The notes below the pieces were generated by a model that saw only the letters and a program-made list of their open reading frames with translations, had not been told where the DNA came from and did not search any database. Positions 8,214 through 17,674 of a DNA stretch of 45,422 bases are shown in pieces (position 1 is the first letter of the stretch; the number at the start of each line of letters is the position of its first letter). Origin of the DNA: Anaerotignum lactatifermentans (lineage in GTDB: Bacteria; Bacillota; Clostridia; Lachnospirales; Anaerotignaceae); the NCBI RefSeq assembly GCF_016902535.1, contig NZ_JACSNY010000015.1, positions 1-45,422 of the forward strand, given 5' to 3'. A program made the position numbers and the translations under genes.

Positions 8214-8294
8214 TGGGCGGAGAAGGATTCGAACCTTCGAAGCTATCGCAACAGATTTACAGTCTGCCCCCTTTGGCCACTCGGGAATCCACCC
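8214..8294 (-). tRNA. tRNA-Tyr (GTA)
   Basis: Acceptor arms GGGTGGA and TCCGCCC pair fully (one G:T), the anticodon loop is CTGTAAA, and the variable arm is long as expected for bacterial tRNA-Tyr. The T loop is TTCGAAT and the discriminator is A. It lies 11 bp before tRNA-fMet in the transcript. Confidence 0.93.
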
Positions 8295-8300
8295 ATATAA

Positions 8301-8380
8301 TGGAATCATTTTTTGCTTATGAGTTTCCGACCTTGCGATTGCTTTGCAATGCGCGAGGAAACGAATGAAAAATGATGGAA
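8301..8380. repeat. Long imperfect palindrome, copy A
   Basis: TCATTTTT pairs with AAAAATGA, GTTTCC with GGAAAC and an inner GCGATTGC with GCAATGCGC, giving a hairpin of about 75 nt. A related sequence lies at 8421-8497. Both sit in the spacer between tRNA-Thr and tRNA-Tyr. No ORF is supported here. Confidence 0.65.
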
Positions 8381-8383
8381 TGG

Positions 8384-8407
8384 TTTTTCTTCCGCCAGGA
8401 AGAAAAA
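8384..8407. repeat. Perfect 10-bp hairpin between the palindromes
   Basis: TTTTTCTTCC, a 4-base loop GCCA, then GGAAGAAAAA. It could act as a transcription pause or processing signal within the tRNA transcript. Confidence 0.55.
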
Positions 8408-8420
8408 ATAATCCTTTTTT

Positions 8421-8497
8421 GGAATCATTTTTCGTTTATAAAATCCCGCTCATGCGATTGCTCACAATCTGCGAGAAACTTTACAAAAAATGAAACT
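8421..8497. repeat. Long imperfect palindrome, copy B
   Basis: Shares GGAATCATTTTT, TGCGATTGCT and GCGAG with copy A and keeps the AAAAATGA end, but has diverged in the middle. It looks like a second, older copy of the same element. Confidence 0.55.
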
Positions 8498-8511
8498 TAC
8501 AAAAAAGAAAA

Positions 8512-8584
8512 AGCCGATGAACGGACTCGAACCGTTAACCTGCTGATTACAAGTCAGCTGCTCTGCCAATTGAGCCACATCGGC
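8512..8584 (-). tRNA. tRNA-Thr (TGT)
   Basis: 73 nt. Acceptor arms GCCGATG and CATCGGC pair fully; anticodon loop CTTGTAA; T loop TTCGAGT. It is the first gene of the minus-strand tRNA operon and lies behind a strong promoter. Confidence 0.93.
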
Positions 8585-8618
8585 GTATTACATCAAATTA
8601 TTTTCAGATGCGAATATA

Positions 8619-8647
8619 ATAATAGCATAGGAAAATCATTTCGTCAA
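8619..8647 (-). promoter_or_regulatory. Promoter of the Thr-Tyr-fMet tRNA operon
   Basis: On the minus strand TTGACG, a 17-base spacer and TATTAT, about 35 bases ahead of tRNA-Thr. A near-consensus sigma-A promoter. Confidence 0.75.
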
Positions 8648-8684
8648 GTATTTTTCCGCGTTTTTATAAAAAAATTCCTTATCG

Positions 8685-8722
8685 CAAAAAATCTGCCGGG
8701 AAACCTGTCACGGCTCCCCGGC
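8685..8722 (-). terminator. Terminator after the GntR-family gene
   Basis: GCCGGG (8695-8700) and CCCGGC (8717-8722) form the stem and the minus strand continues with AGATTTTTT. It lies just after the stop codon at 8736. Confidence 0.75.
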
Positions 8723-8735
8723 TCTTTTTCTAATA

Positions 8736-9464
8736 TCAGCCGTATTTTACGGTCAGATTTACATAGGAAATATGCTCCCGCATGGCGGAATATGCTGTTT
8801 GATAATCCCCGTTTTTGATGGCATCCAGAATTTTTCCATGAAGTTCAATGGTAACATCGATTACTCTGGGGTTCTGGGTCAAAGATTCCCGCATGGCCAG
8901 ACGGATACCTTTTTCAAAGGATTCTTTGGCGGCGATCATAGTACTCATCAACAGCTTATTATGGGTAGCCGCCGAAACCTGCATATGAAACATAGAGTCG
9001 TAATCTACAAAAAGATTGACGTCATTTTTATACTCGATCATTTTTTCATAGCAGTGGGTCAGCTGGACAATATCCTCCGCTGTCGCCCGTTTCGCGGCAT
9101 AACTGGCTGTTTCCGCCTCCAGCATATACCGAAATTCCAAAAGGTCATTCAAATCAGAATTTTCCACTGTAATACTGAAGGGCGCGATATTGACGATATT
9201 ATCAATTTCATTGACATAAGTGCCTGCCTTGGAGCGGCGGATAAAGCCAAAGACGGCCAGGGCCGTATACGCCTCCCGCAGTGTGCTCCGACCTACGCCC
9301 AGATGCTCGCTGACGATATTCTCGTTAGGCATCATATAGCCTGCCGGCAGTTTTCCATCAATGATGAGCTCCTTGAATCTTTGAAACAATGTCTGGGATA
9401 TATTATGTTTTCCCAGATCCTGCTTTAAAAAGTCCACGTTCTCTAAAAAATAATCCCGTTCCAT
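8736..9464 (-). CDS. GntR-family (FadR subgroup) transcriptional regulator
   Basis: 242 residues. The N-terminal 75 residues are a winged helix with LIIDGKLPAGYMMPNENIVSE, then a recognition helix VGRSTLREAYTAL and the FGFIRR wing. The rest is an all-helical FCD ligand-binding domain, with the conserved FHMQVSAATHN segment. FadR-type regulators usually control uptake or breakdown of organic acids or sugar acids. No such pathway gene is adjacent. The start has an AGGAGG upstream. Confidence 0.88.
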   Translation of the reverse strand: MERDYFLENVDFLKQDLGKHNISQTLFQRFKELIIDGKLPAGYMMPNENIVSEHLGVGRSTLREAYTALAVFGFIRRSKAGTYVNEIDNIVNIAPFSITVENSDLNDLLEFRYMLEAETASYAAKRATAEDIVQLTHCYEKMIEYKNDVNLFVDYDSMFHMQVSAATHNKLLMSTMIAAKESFEKGIRLAMRESLTQNPRVIDVTIELHGKILDAIKNGDYQTAYSAMREHISYVNLTVKYG

Positions 9465-9485
9465 AGAGTCCCTCCTTTCTCTGTC

Positions 9486-9583
9486 GTATTTTTATGCAAT
9501 TTTATCATTTGTACTTCCACTTTTATTTTATCACCGGTTTCTTTTAACAGCAAGCCGGAAAACAGTTTTTTCTATAAAAATAC
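9486..9583. promoter_or_regulatory. Distant inverted repeat upstream of the GntR gene
   Basis: GTATTTTTAT at 9486-9495 is matched by ATAAAAATAC at 9574-9583. Such paired half sites upstream of a GntR gene could be an autoregulatory operator, but AT-rich sequence makes chance matches common. Confidence 0.25.
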
Positions 9584-9618
9584 AATTTTTTAATTATTCC
9601 GTTTTTCTATCATAAATT

Positions 9619-10800
9619 TTATGGCTTTGGAAACACATATTCTTCTTGAATTTCTTCCAGCGGAATGTCCCGATCCAGCAGGAAGCAGGCTGTTTCCTCA
9701 TGGATTTCCAATAGTCTCTGGTAATCCTTAGGCCGAACTACATCATACCGTTCACTCTCCGGCAGGGTAATCATTTCATAAACACTGCGGACCATAAAAT
9801 GATCCTCATTGGCCGCGTTGCGGAACTGGGTCCAAATGGGTACAAAGGAAACTTCTTTCACATTAGGCGTATAATCCGCTGTCTGTTCCACAGTGATATG
9901 GAGCACAATAGAGGCGTTTCTGGGCGGTGTGGTCTGGGAAGAAATAAAATTTCCCAGTGAATAGATGATAAACCCATCATGAACGCCGTCGCCATGGTCC
10001 ACCTGCCGGTATTCCATAGGCTGGAGCACATGGGGATGACTGGCCAGCACAATATCAGCGCCGGCTTCAAACATTTTATCGGCCCATTCCACAAAAACAT
10101 CTCTGGGATAGGTCTCATACTCATTGCCCATATGCGGCATCACCACCACAATATCGGCCATTTCCTGCGCTCGGGAAATATCCGCCAGAAACTGGGGGTC
10201 CTCCAGCCGGTTTACCAGATAATCCTCCGGCACGGGGATGCCGTTTGTGCCATAGGTGGCGGAAACAAAGGCAAAGGTAATGCCGTTGACTTCTTTTGTA
10301 TAAATCTGGTCCCGTTCTTCCTGAGAGGCATAGGTCCCCACATGGTCGATACCGTATTCATCCAGCAGGGACAACGTGCGAAGCACGCCCTGCGCTCCCG
10401 TATCCATACTATGATTATTGGCCGTAGTCAGCAGGTTAAAACCGGCGTCCTTGACGGCGTCCAGAAAGCTGTCCGGCGTATTAAAGCAGGGATAGGAGGA
10501 ATAAGGCCGATCTGTACCTCCGAAAGTCAGCTCCAGATTTCCGATCACAAAATCATAGCCCTCAAAAAACCGCTTCACGTCCTGAAAATTATGCATAAAA
10601 TTATAGGTATCCGTGGCGGCGTCATAAGCCTCGTTATATTGATAGTCATGCACCATGATATCCCCTACCACCGCCATGGTAACCTCCTTCACCACCGGGG
10701 AAGACGCTCCCGCCGAGGCGGTATATTCCGCTTCCTTCTCGCATCCCCCCAAACAGAAAAGCGCCGCCAGCAGCCCAAGAATAAACACTCTTTTTTTCAT
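9619..10800 (-). CDS. CapA-family lipoprotein (poly-gamma-glutamate capsule-type metallophosphatase fold)
   Basis: 393 residues. Starts at the second Met (10800), which follows AAGGAGGGC; an earlier in-frame ATG at 10821 has no such site. The lipobox LGGC puts it on the cell surface. The CapA domain begins at about residue 45 with AVVGDIMVHD, followed by VIGNLELTF, TTANNHSMDTG and VVVMPHMGNEY, and later LASHPHVLQP. These Asp, Asn and His motifs are those of the calcineurin-like PGA_cap family. The family includes capsule synthesis proteins and orphan relatives; no capB or capC is nearby, so a true capsule role is doubtful. Confidence 0.85.
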   Translation of the reverse strand: MKKRVFILGLLAALFCLGGCEKEAEYTASAGASSPVVKEVTMAVVGDIMVHDYQYNEAYDAATDTYNFMHNFQDVKRFFEGYDFVIGNLELTFGGTDRPYSSYPCFNTPDSFLDAVKDAGFNLLTTANNHSMDTGAQGVLRTLSLLDEYGIDHVGTYASQEERDQIYTKEVNGITFAFVSATYGTNGIPVPEDYLVNRLEDPQFLADISRAQEMADIVVVMPHMGNEYETYPRDVFVEWADKMFEAGADIVLASHPHVLQPMEYRQVDHGDGVHDGFIIYSLGNFISSQTTPPRNASIVLHITVEQTADYTPNVKEVSFVPIWTQFRNAANEDHFMVRSVYEMITLPESERYDVVRPKDYQRLLEIHEETACFLLDRDIPLEEIQEEYVFPKP

Positions 10801-10842
10801 ACCTATGCCCTCCTTTTTCACGATTACGTGGTTCTTACTCCG

Positions 10843-10895
10843 ATTATATCATTTCTTCCCCAAAACCAAAGTATTTTGTCGAAAAAGGACAAAAT
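10843..10895 (-). promoter_or_regulatory. Putative promoter and operator of the CapA-like gene
   Basis: The minus strand has a perfect TATAAT at 10848-10843, about 43 bases before the start codon. Upstream of it, ATTTTGTC (10873-10880) and GACAAAAT (10888-10895) form an exact inverted repeat with a 7-base spacer, near the expected -35 area. No convincing -35 box was seen, which could mean activator control. Confidence 0.4.
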
Positions 10896-10922
10896 TATTT
10901 TCCCCGGAAATCTATTTTTCCG

Positions 10923-10967
10923 CAAAAAAAGAGTACCCGCTTTTTTATCAAAAAACGCATACTCTTT
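10923..10967 (-). terminator. Terminator of the zinc-ribbon/TPM operon
   Basis: AAAGAGTA and TACTCTTT outer arms, with inner GCGTTTTTT/AAAAAAGCG pairing, are followed on the minus strand by a long T-run. Confidence 0.85.
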
Positions 10968-10999
10968 CGTGATCCCATCAGGCTGTTGATTCATTTATT

Positions 11000-11830
11000 T
11001 TAGAATTTTCCGCCGCCTCCGCCAAAACTTCTGCCGCCATGGCTGAAGGTAGAGGAACCGCCGCCCCAGCTGGAACCGCCGCTGTGGTGGTTATGATTTT
11101 CCGGAATCTCTGTGCGGATGGTATGGGTAGAAACAAAGGAATCACGGTCGATCCTCATATGCAGGCCGTTCTCCTTCAAGTAAGCCCGTCCATCCGTATA
11201 GGGCCGCACATTATTATGTCCCCGCTTCATGGAAATCACCGAAACCCCGGCAATCACAATGGAAAGGACAAAGGCCACCCCCAAGCATAACAGCAGGGTA
11301 TGATTGGATTTTGACATCTGGTATTCGGAAACAAAGCCTTCCGGATTTTCCAGATACTGCTGATACTGTCCACAATAGTAGTCGACATTATCCAGAAACA
11401 AAGACATGGCTCCATAGTAATTTCCTGCCGAAAGTTCCGGCTTTACCTGATTCCAGATCCCGTCGATATAATAATCCGTAAAAATATCAATGGCTTCGCC
11501 CGCCGTCACCATCTGGGCATCTCTGCCGCCCATATCAATGATAAAGACAATACCGCTCTGGTCCTGTCCCAGACCAAACGCCCCATCGATATAAAACTGG
11601 GCCGCATATTCTCTGGCGGAAAGCCCGCCGGTATCCTCTGTGGTCAGAAACAGCACATCCAGTCCCCAATCCTGACCAATCTTCTGAGCTCTGGCGGAAA
11701 GCTCCGCCGCTTCCTCCTGTGTATACAGCCCGGCTTCATCAAAGACATAGCCTTCCGTCCGCCCAAAGGCACTTACGGAAAACAGCAGCAAAAAGCAGAG
11801 CGTCAGACAAAAGCATCTGATTTTCCTCAT
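11000..11830 (-). CDS. TPM-domain membrane protein with a Gly/His-rich tail
   Basis: 276 residues. A signal peptide (about 1-24) is followed by a TPM (TLP18.3/Psb32/MOLO-1) domain of about residues 27-150, with the family pattern VFDEAGLYTQEEAAEL and IVFIIDMGGRDAQM. A membrane span lies near residues 180-200 and the C-terminus is rich in Ser, Gly and His (HHSGGSSWGGGSS). The start at 11830 overlaps the preceding gene's stop as ATGA, so the two are coupled. TPM proteins are linked to membrane-protein repair in other organisms; the exact role here is unknown. Confidence 0.8.
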   Translation of the reverse strand: MRKIRCFCLTLCFLLLFSVSAFGRTEGYVFDEAGLYTQEEAAELSARAQKIGQDWGLDVLFLTTEDTGGLSAREYAAQFYIDGAFGLGQDQSGIVFIIDMGGRDAQMVTAGEAIDIFTDYYIDGIWNQVKPELSAGNYYGAMSLFLDNVDYYCGQYQQYLENPEGFVSEYQMSKSNHTLLLCLGVAFVLSIVIAGVSVISMKRGHNNVRPYTDGRAYLKENGLHMRIDRDSFVSTHTIRTEIPENHNHHSGGSSWGGGSSTFSHGGRSFGGGGGKF

Positions 11831-12942
11831 AAGAGAACACCTCCCACCAAAAAGGCAAGAATACCTGTAATGACCAGAGAGATCAGGAAAATAAGAAAGA
11901 ACCATTTGACGCTTTTTCCGCTGTCTATGGGCAGCTGGCCCACAATCTTCCCGGTCTGGCCGTTCATGGCGAACAGATAATTCTGATCCTTATAGCGGCT
12001 CATGAGCATCCACACCGGCAGAAGCAGGTAGTCCTGCTTTTCCGATTTGAATTTCGTATCACAGCGGATGCTGTGAACGCTGTGATACCTTCCGCTGTTT
12101 TGGCCCGCCTGACGCTGGACGCCGGGAGAAATGCGGTTGGTCATGCGCTCATACAGATCCTTTGGTTCATACGTGTATTTTTCCGCCAGATAGCCGCTGA
12201 GATACCGGATATCGAAGGGCTGGGCCTTGGAAAAATCAAAGGGCTCCAAAGCATCCATAAGATCATCCTGCATTTTTTCCGAAGCATCCAGAGGGATCTG
12301 CGCAAAATCCATAGTACCAGCCCGGTGGATATGGAACAGGTCGATCTTAGTATAATGAAAACGGCTGTCGCTCCAAATGGTATGTATCTCTCCAGTAGCG
12401 TGATAATCGAAATCGGCGCTGCAGTCGAAAAGCCAGAAGGGCACATAAATGCCCGTGATCTTTTCCAGCCGCTGTTCCTCCGTAAATCCGTCAGGCAGCA
12501 GCTTTTTCCCCTCACAAAGCTTTAAAAAGGCTTCCTGCGCCTGTTTTTTATCCGTTTCAAAGGGGACCACCGCCGAAGGATGGTATTTACCGCTGAATTT
12601 CTGGGGCAAAACCGTAGGGTTCTGGCAGAATACGCAAAAGGTAGCCGCCGTAACGTCATCCGTGATGATTTCCGCCCCGCAGCTGGGACAATGATACGCC
12701 CGAAGATGGGCGTCCTCCTCCTGCTCGGTGATATTCTCCTGAAACTCAAATTCCAGTTTTCCCTGTTCTCCGCTGTCGCCGGGGCTTACCTCATAACTGC
12801 TGTCCTCCACAGCGGCGCCTCGCTGCTCCAGTTCTTCCTTCGTAAATTCCGAGTCGCAGTAATCGCAGACCCATTTTTCCCTGCCGCCGTCATAACGCAG
12901 ATAAGCGCCGCAGCCGGGACAAAGAAAGGTAATGGCTTCCAT
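11827..12942 (-). CDS. Zinc-ribbon membrane protein
   Basis: 371 residues. The start at 12942 follows AAGGAGGG. Two zinc ribbons are visible: CPGCGAYLRYDGGREKWVC with CDYC at the N-terminus, and CPSCGAEIITDD with CVFC at about residue 100. The middle (AVVPFETDKKQAQEAF, IYVPFWLFDC) matches a family of TFIIB-type zinc-ribbon proteins common in Clostridia, often beside TPM or phage-shock-like genes. A hydrophobic C-terminal segment (FLIFLISLVITGILAFLVGGVLL) anchors it in the membrane. Function unknown. Confidence 0.78.
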   Translation of the reverse strand: MEAITFLCPGCGAYLRYDGGREKWVCDYCDSEFTKEELEQRGAAVEDSSYEVSPGDSGEQGKLEFEFQENITEQEEDAHLRAYHCPSCGAEIITDDVTAATFCVFCQNPTVLPQKFSGKYHPSAVVPFETDKKQAQEAFLKLCEGKKLLPDGFTEEQRLEKITGIYVPFWLFDCSADFDYHATGEIHTIWSDSRFHYTKIDLFHIHRAGTMDFAQIPLDASEKMQDDLMDALEPFDFSKAQPFDIRYLSGYLAEKYTYEPKDLYERMTNRISPGVQRQAGQNSGRYHSVHSIRCDTKFKSEKQDYLLLPVWMLMSRYKDQNYLFAMNGQTGKIVGQLPIDSGKSVKWFFLIFLISLVITGILAFLVGGVLL

Positions 12943-12966
12943 GCCCGCTCCCTCCTTCATGACAGA

Positions 12967-13007
12967 AAATGTCTCCCACCGGACATTGATCCCATGGGGA
13001 GACATTT
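12967..13007 (-). terminator. Terminator after gyrA
   Basis: AAATGTCTCCC and its complement form an 11-bp stem at 12967-12977 and 12997-13007. The T-rich stretch after it on the minus strand is short. Confidence 0.65.
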
Positions 13008-13017
13008 CACCTGTTTT

Positions 13018-15516
13018 TTATGCTTCTGTTTCCTGTTGCGCTTCTTCTTGGGCGGAATCGTTTTCTTCGTCCGCAATATCCTCTTCGGAAATTTTTGCCA
13101 CACTAACTACGCTGACGCCTTCATCCAGATTCATCAGTTTCACACCTTGTGAAACTCTGCCAATCTGGGAAATATCCCGTCCTCTCAGACGAATGATGAC
13201 GCCTTCGGAGGTAATGAGCATCAATTCCTCGTTTTCCTCTATCACCAGAACCCCTGTCAGAAGTCCTGTCTTTTCCGTCAGCTGATGGATCTTAACGCCC
13301 ATGCCGCCGCGGTACTGGAGCTTGAATTCTTCCAGGGAAGTACGTTTGCCATAGCCGTTTTCCGTTACGTTGAGGATATCGGCCGTAGGGCTCAGCTTGC
13401 AGGCGGAAACCACATAGTCCCCTTCCTTCAGCTGGATGGCCTTTACGCCGGTCGCCGCTCTGCCCATGGGACGAACGTCCTTTTCACTGAAACGAATGCC
13501 CATGCCATTTCTGGTGGCCGTAAAGATTTCGTCCTCGCCTTCCGTATTCATAACGGAAATCAGGCTGTCGTCCTCCCGCAGATTGACAGCGATCAGGCCG
13601 CCTTTGCGGATATTGGCGAAGCTGGCCAGGTCCGTTTTCTTGATGATGCCGTTTTTCGTTACCATGACCAGATACCGGTCCTCCCGGAACTCCCGGACAG
13701 GGATGCAGGCTGTAATTTTTTCATCAGCGGCAATTTCCAACAGATTGACAATAGCCATGCCTCTGGCCGTTCTGCCGGCCTCCGGCACTTCATAGCCTTT
13801 CAGGCGGTACACTCTGCCATGGTCCGTGAAGAACAGAATGGTATCATGGGTAGAGGACAGGAACAGGTCTTTTACGAAGTCCTCTTCTCTGGTCTGCATA
13901 CCCACAACGCCTCTGCCGCCCCGGTTCTGGCTGCGGTAAGTCATCAGCGGCGTACGTTTTACATAGTTCAGATTAGACAGGGTAAAGACGCAGGTCTCTT
14001 CCTCAATCAAATCTTCCACGTCGATTTCGCCGGGATTGGGAATCAGCTCTGTCCGTCTGTCATCAGAGTATTTCTCGCTGATCTGCGTGATTTCATCCTT
14101 GATTACCCCTAACAGCAGCTTTTCATCCGCCAGCAGGGATTTATAATAAGCGATCTTTTTCTGGAGCTCCGCATATTCCTCGTCGATCTTTTCTTTTTCC
14201 AGCCCCTGGAGTCTGCGCAGCTGCATTTCCAGAATGGACTGGGCCTGAATCTCAGACAGGCCAAAGCGTTCCATCAGGCGCTCTTTGGCATTGTCATAGC
14301 TGGTGCGGATGATGCGGATGACTTCGTCAATATTGGAAATGGCGATCCGCAGACCTTCCAGAATATGGGCCCGTTTTTCCGCTTTATCCAGATTGAATCT
14401 GGTTCTTCTGGTGACCACTTCCTCCTGATGCTTCAAATATTCGGAAAGGATCTCCTTCAGATTCATAATGGCGGGCTTGCCGTCCCGCAGGGCCAGCATA
14501 ATGGCGCCGAAGCTCTCCTGCAGCTGGGTATATTTATAAAGCTGATTCAGCACTACATTGGCGTTGACGTCTTTTTTCAGCTCAATGATAATTTCGATAT
14601 CATCCCCGGCGGAGGAATCCCGCAGGGCGCTGATGCCGTCGATGCGTTTTTCCTTGGCCAGCTCCGCGATCTTTTCGATCAGACGCAGCTTATTGACCAT
14701 ATAAGGGATTTCCGTTACGACAATTCTTTCTCTGCCGCCGGAAATAGGCTGAATCTCCACTTTGGAGCGCACCAGAATTTTCCCTCTGCCGGTGCGGTAA
14801 GCGGCACGGATGCCGGATTTTCCCAAAATGGTGGCGCCGGTAGGAAAATCGGGGCCTTTGATGTATTCCATCAGTTCCTCAATATCCGTATCCTCTCCGG
14901 CAATTTTATGGTCGATCATGCAGGCCAGACCGTTGACCACCTCCCGCAGGTTATGGGGCGGGATATTGGTGGCCATACCTACGGCGATACCGGAGGAGCC
15001 ATTGATGAGCAGATTGGGGATTCTGGAAGGCAGAACCACCGGCTCTTTTTCCGATTCGTCATAGTTGGGCACAAAATCCACCGTATCTTTTTCGATATCC
15101 GCCAGCATAGCCTGGGTGATCCGGGACATACGGGCCTCTGTATAACGGCTGGCAGCGGCGCCGTAGCCGTCAATGGAGCCAAAGTTCCCATGGCCGTCTA
15201 CCAGCATATAACGCATGGAGAAATTCTGTGCCATACGCACCATAGCCTGATAAATGGAGCTGTCCCCGTGGGGATGGTACTTACCCATGGTATCGCCGAC
15301 GATACGGGCGGATTTTTTATAGGGCTTGGTCGGCTCCAGATTCATCTCGCTCATGGAATATAATATTCTTCTCTGCACCGGCTTCAGACCGTCCCGGACA
15401 TCAGGCAGGGCTCTGGCAACGATAACGCTCATGGCGTAGTCGATATAGCACTGCTTCATTTCGTCGTTGATGTCCACGGAAACGACCTTATCCAGTTCCT
15501 GATTCATCTCACTCAT
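13018..15516 (-). CDS. gyrA: DNA gyrase subunit A
   Basis: 832 residues, normal for the family. Catalytic Tyr125 lies in [10 protein letters not shown]. The quinolone-region motif is [10 protein letters not shown]: Ser86 matches E. coli Ser83, while position 90 (E. coli Asp87) is Gln. A GyrA box QNRGGRG sits in the C-terminal beta-pinwheel, followed by an acidic tail that is common in gyrase. With GyrB it makes the A2B2 enzyme that adds negative supercoils to DNA. It starts 22 bp after gyrB ends, so they form one operon. Confidence 0.97.
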   Translation of the reverse strand: MSEMNQELDKVVSVDINDEMKQCYIDYAMSVIVARALPDVRDGLKPVQRRILYSMSEMNLEPTKPYKKSARIVGDTMGKYHPHGDSSIYQAMVRMAQNFSMRYMLVDGHGNFGSIDGYGAAASRYTEARMSRITQAMLADIEKDTVDFVPNYDESEKEPVVLPSRIPNLLINGSSGIAVGMATNIPPHNLREVVNGLACMIDHKIAGEDTDIEELMEYIKGPDFPTGATILGKSGIRAAYRTGRGKILVRSKVEIQPISGGRERIVVTEIPYMVNKLRLIEKIAELAKEKRIDGISALRDSSAGDDIEIIIELKKDVNANVVLNQLYKYTQLQESFGAIMLALRDGKPAIMNLKEILSEYLKHQEEVVTRRTRFNLDKAEKRAHILEGLRIAISNIDEVIRIIRTSYDNAKERLMERFGLSEIQAQSILEMQLRRLQGLEKEKIDEEYAELQKKIAYYKSLLADEKLLLGVIKDEITQISEKYSDDRRTELIPNPGEIDVEDLIEEETCVFTLSNLNYVKRTPLMTYRSQNRGGRGVVGMQTREEDFVKDLFLSSTHDTILFFTDHGRVYRLKGYEVPEAGRTARGMAIVNLLEIAADEKITACIPVREFREDRYLVMVTKNGIIKKTDLASFANIRKGGLIAVNLREDDSLISVMNTEGEDEIFTATRNGMGIRFSEKDVRPMGRAATGVKAIQLKEGDYVVSACKLSPTADILNVTENGYGKRTSLEEFKLQYRGGMGVKIHQLTEKTGLLTGVLVIEENEELMLITSEGVIIRLRGRDISQIGRVSQGVKLMNLDEGVSVVSVAKISEEDIADEENDSAQEEAQQETEA

Positions 15517-15538
15517 GCTTTCACCTTAATTCCTTTCC

Positions 15539-17440
15539 TCAGAAATCCATTTCCGCGTACTGGGCGTTTTCTTCGATAAATTCCTTTCTGGGCTCTACGC
15601 TGTCCCCCATAAGCATACTGAAAATCTCATCCGCCAGAAGGGCGTCACCAATGGTGACTTTTTTCAAAATACGGTGTTCCACCGCCATGGTGGTATCCCG
15701 CAGCTGGTCGTAGTCCATTTCCCCCAGACCTTTGTAGCGCTGTACTTCTTTGATATTGTCTCTGCCGATTTCGTTGTACAGTTCTTCCAACTGCGTATCG
15801 TCGTAAACATAATAATGCTGTTTATTCTTCTCTACCCGATACAGCGGCGGCTGAGCGATATATACCTTGCCTTCCTCAATGAGCTGTGGCATATAGCGAT
15901 AGAAGAAGGTCAGAAGAAGGGTACGGATATGGGCGCCGTCCACATCGGCATCGGTCATGATGACGATTTTATGATAACGCAGTTTTTCCAGGTCGAAATC
16001 ATCGGAAATGCCTGTGCCGAACGCCAGGATCATATTTTTGATTTCCTCACTGGAAAGAATACGGTCCATTCTTGCCTTTTCCACGTTCAGGATCTTGCCC
16101 CGCAGAGGCAGGATGGCCTGGGTCAGGGGATTTCTCGCCTTGATGGCGGAGCCGCCGGCGGAGTTCCCCTCTACGATATAGATTTCACATTCCAGAGGAT
16201 TGTTGCTGGTGCAGTCTGTCAGCTTGCCCGGCAGTCTGGTATTTTCCAGCCCCGTTTTATGGCGCACCAGTTCCCTTGCCTTTCTGGCCGCTTCTCTGGC
16301 CCTGGAAGCCATCATTCCCTTTTCGATAATGATTTTACCAATGGCTGGGTTTTCTTCCAGGAAATAGGTCAAATATTCGCTCAGAACTGCCTCCACAGCC
16401 GCCTTGGCTTCGGTGGTGCCCAATTTGGCCTTTGTCTGGCCCTCAAACTGAGGGTCTTCCACCTTGATGCTGATGACGGCGCTCATGCCCTCTCTTACAT
16501 CATCGCCGGAAAGCTTTTTGTCGGCATCCTTAATCAGGCCGATCTTTTTGCCGTAGTCGTTGATGGTCTTTGTCAGCCCGGACTTAAAGCCCACCAGATG
16601 GGTGCCGCCGTCGGGCGTATTGATATTGTTTACAAAAGTAAACATATTTTCCGTATAGCCGTCATTATGCTGGAAGGCTACCTCTACCAGAATGCCGTCC
16701 TTTTCGCCGCTGGCGTAAAAGATACTGTCATACAAAGGCTGGCGGTTTTTATTGATATAAGCCACAAATTCCTTAATGCCGCCCTCATAATGGTAGGTCC
16801 GTTCCTGTTCCATGCCTTCCCGCAGGTCAATCAGATTGATTTTCAGCCCCTTGGTCAAAAACGCCGTCTCCCGCAGGCGCTGTTTCAGGGTGTCATAGGA
16901 AAATACCGTTTCCTCAAAAATCTCCGCGTCGGGCAGGAAATGAACAAAGGTCCCATGTTCTTCTGTTTCCCCGATTTCCGTCACGGGACAAAGCACATTC
17001 CCCCGGCTGTATTTCTGCTCATAAATCTTTCCATCGGTACAGACACGAACCGTCAGCCATTCCGACAGGGCATTTACAACAGAAGCGCCTACGCCATGTA
17101 GGCCGCCGGATACCTTGTATCCCCCGCCGCCGAATTTGCCGCCGGCGTGAAGGATCGTGAATACGACCTCCAGAGCGGAAATGCCCTTCTGATGGTGGAT
17201 GCCTACGGGCACACCACGGCCGTTATCCAGAACGGAAACGGAATTATCCGGATGGATCTTGACGGTAATCTCGCTGCAAAATCCCGCTAACGCTTCATCC
17301 ACCGCGTTGTCCACGATTTCATAAACCAGATGATGCAGGCCTCTTTCCCCGGTAGAGCCGATATACATACCAGGACGCTTGCGGACTGCTTCCAGTCCTT
17401 CCAGTACCTGTATCTGACTTTCGTTATACTCTGCTGACAT
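15539..17440 (-). CDS. gyrB: DNA gyrase subunit B
   Basis: 633 residues. The GHKL ATPase motifs are [11 protein letters not shown] (41-51) and DNGRGVPV (72-79), then [14 protein letters not shown]. The TOPRIM domain opens with EGNSAGG (424-430), where E. coli has Asp426 and this protein has Asn (codon AAC at 16163-16165). The DADVDG metal site and the C-terminal RYKGLGEM are intact. First gene of gyrB-gyrA, with its own promoter and after the recF terminator. Confidence 0.97.
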   Translation of the reverse strand: MSAEYNESQIQVLEGLEAVRKRPGMYIGSTGERGLHHLVYEIVDNAVDEALAGFCSEITVKIHPDNSVSVLDNGRGVPVGIHHQKGISALEVVFTILHAGGKFGGGGYKVSGGLHGVGASVVNALSEWLTVRVCTDGKIYEQKYSRGNVLCPVTEIGETEEHGTFVHFLPDAEIFEETVFSYDTLKQRLRETAFLTKGLKINLIDLREGMEQERTYHYEGGIKEFVAYINKNRQPLYDSIFYASGEKDGILVEVAFQHNDGYTENMFTFVNNINTPDGGTHLVGFKSGLTKTINDYGKKIGLIKDADKKLSGDDVREGMSAVISIKVEDPQFEGQTKAKLGTTEAKAAVEAVLSEYLTYFLEENPAIGKIIIEKGMMASRAREAARKARELVRHKTGLENTRLPGKLTDCTSNNPLECEIYIVEGNSAGGSAIKARNPLTQAILPLRGKILNVEKARMDRILSSEEIKNMILAFGTGISDDFDLEKLRYHKIVIMTDADVDGAHIRTLLLTFFYRYMPQLIEEGKVYIAQPPLYRVEKNKQHYYVYDDTQLEELYNEIGRDNIKEVQRYKGLGEMDYDQLRDTTMAVEHRILKKVTIGDALLADEIFSMLMGDSVEPRKEFIEENAQYAEMDF

Positions 17441-17493
17441 ACTTTTCTCTCCTCACATCTGTCTGCTTTTTTGCTTTTCATACACACAGAGTC

Positions 17494-17522
17494 ATTATAT
17501 CATTTTTTTCCTGTTTTCACAA
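17494..17522 (-). promoter_or_regulatory. gyrB promoter
   Basis: On the minus strand TTGTGA, 17 bases and TATAAT, about 55 bases before the gyrB ATG. The stretch 17441-17640 has no gene. Confidence 0.7.
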
Positions 17523-17635
17523 GGAGAATGAATTGATTTTTCAAGGAAAACCCGCGTTTTTCATGGATTTTTTTCAATTCTGTATTTTCCTTATAAATGT
17601 TTTTCGCTTTTCTTAAGAAAAATTCTCTTTTTTCG

Positions 17636-17673
17636 ACAAAAAAAGAGACCTTCCGTTTTGCCGAAAGATCTCT
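17636..17673 (-). terminator. Terminator of the dnaN-yaaA-recF operon
   Basis: AGAGATCTTTC and GAAGGTCTCT arms, followed on the minus strand by seven T. Confidence 0.85.
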
Positions 17674-17674
17674 G

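Noticed and set aside
8301-8497. CRISPR array
   Set aside because: Only two diverged palindromic copies, no regular spacers and no cas genes.
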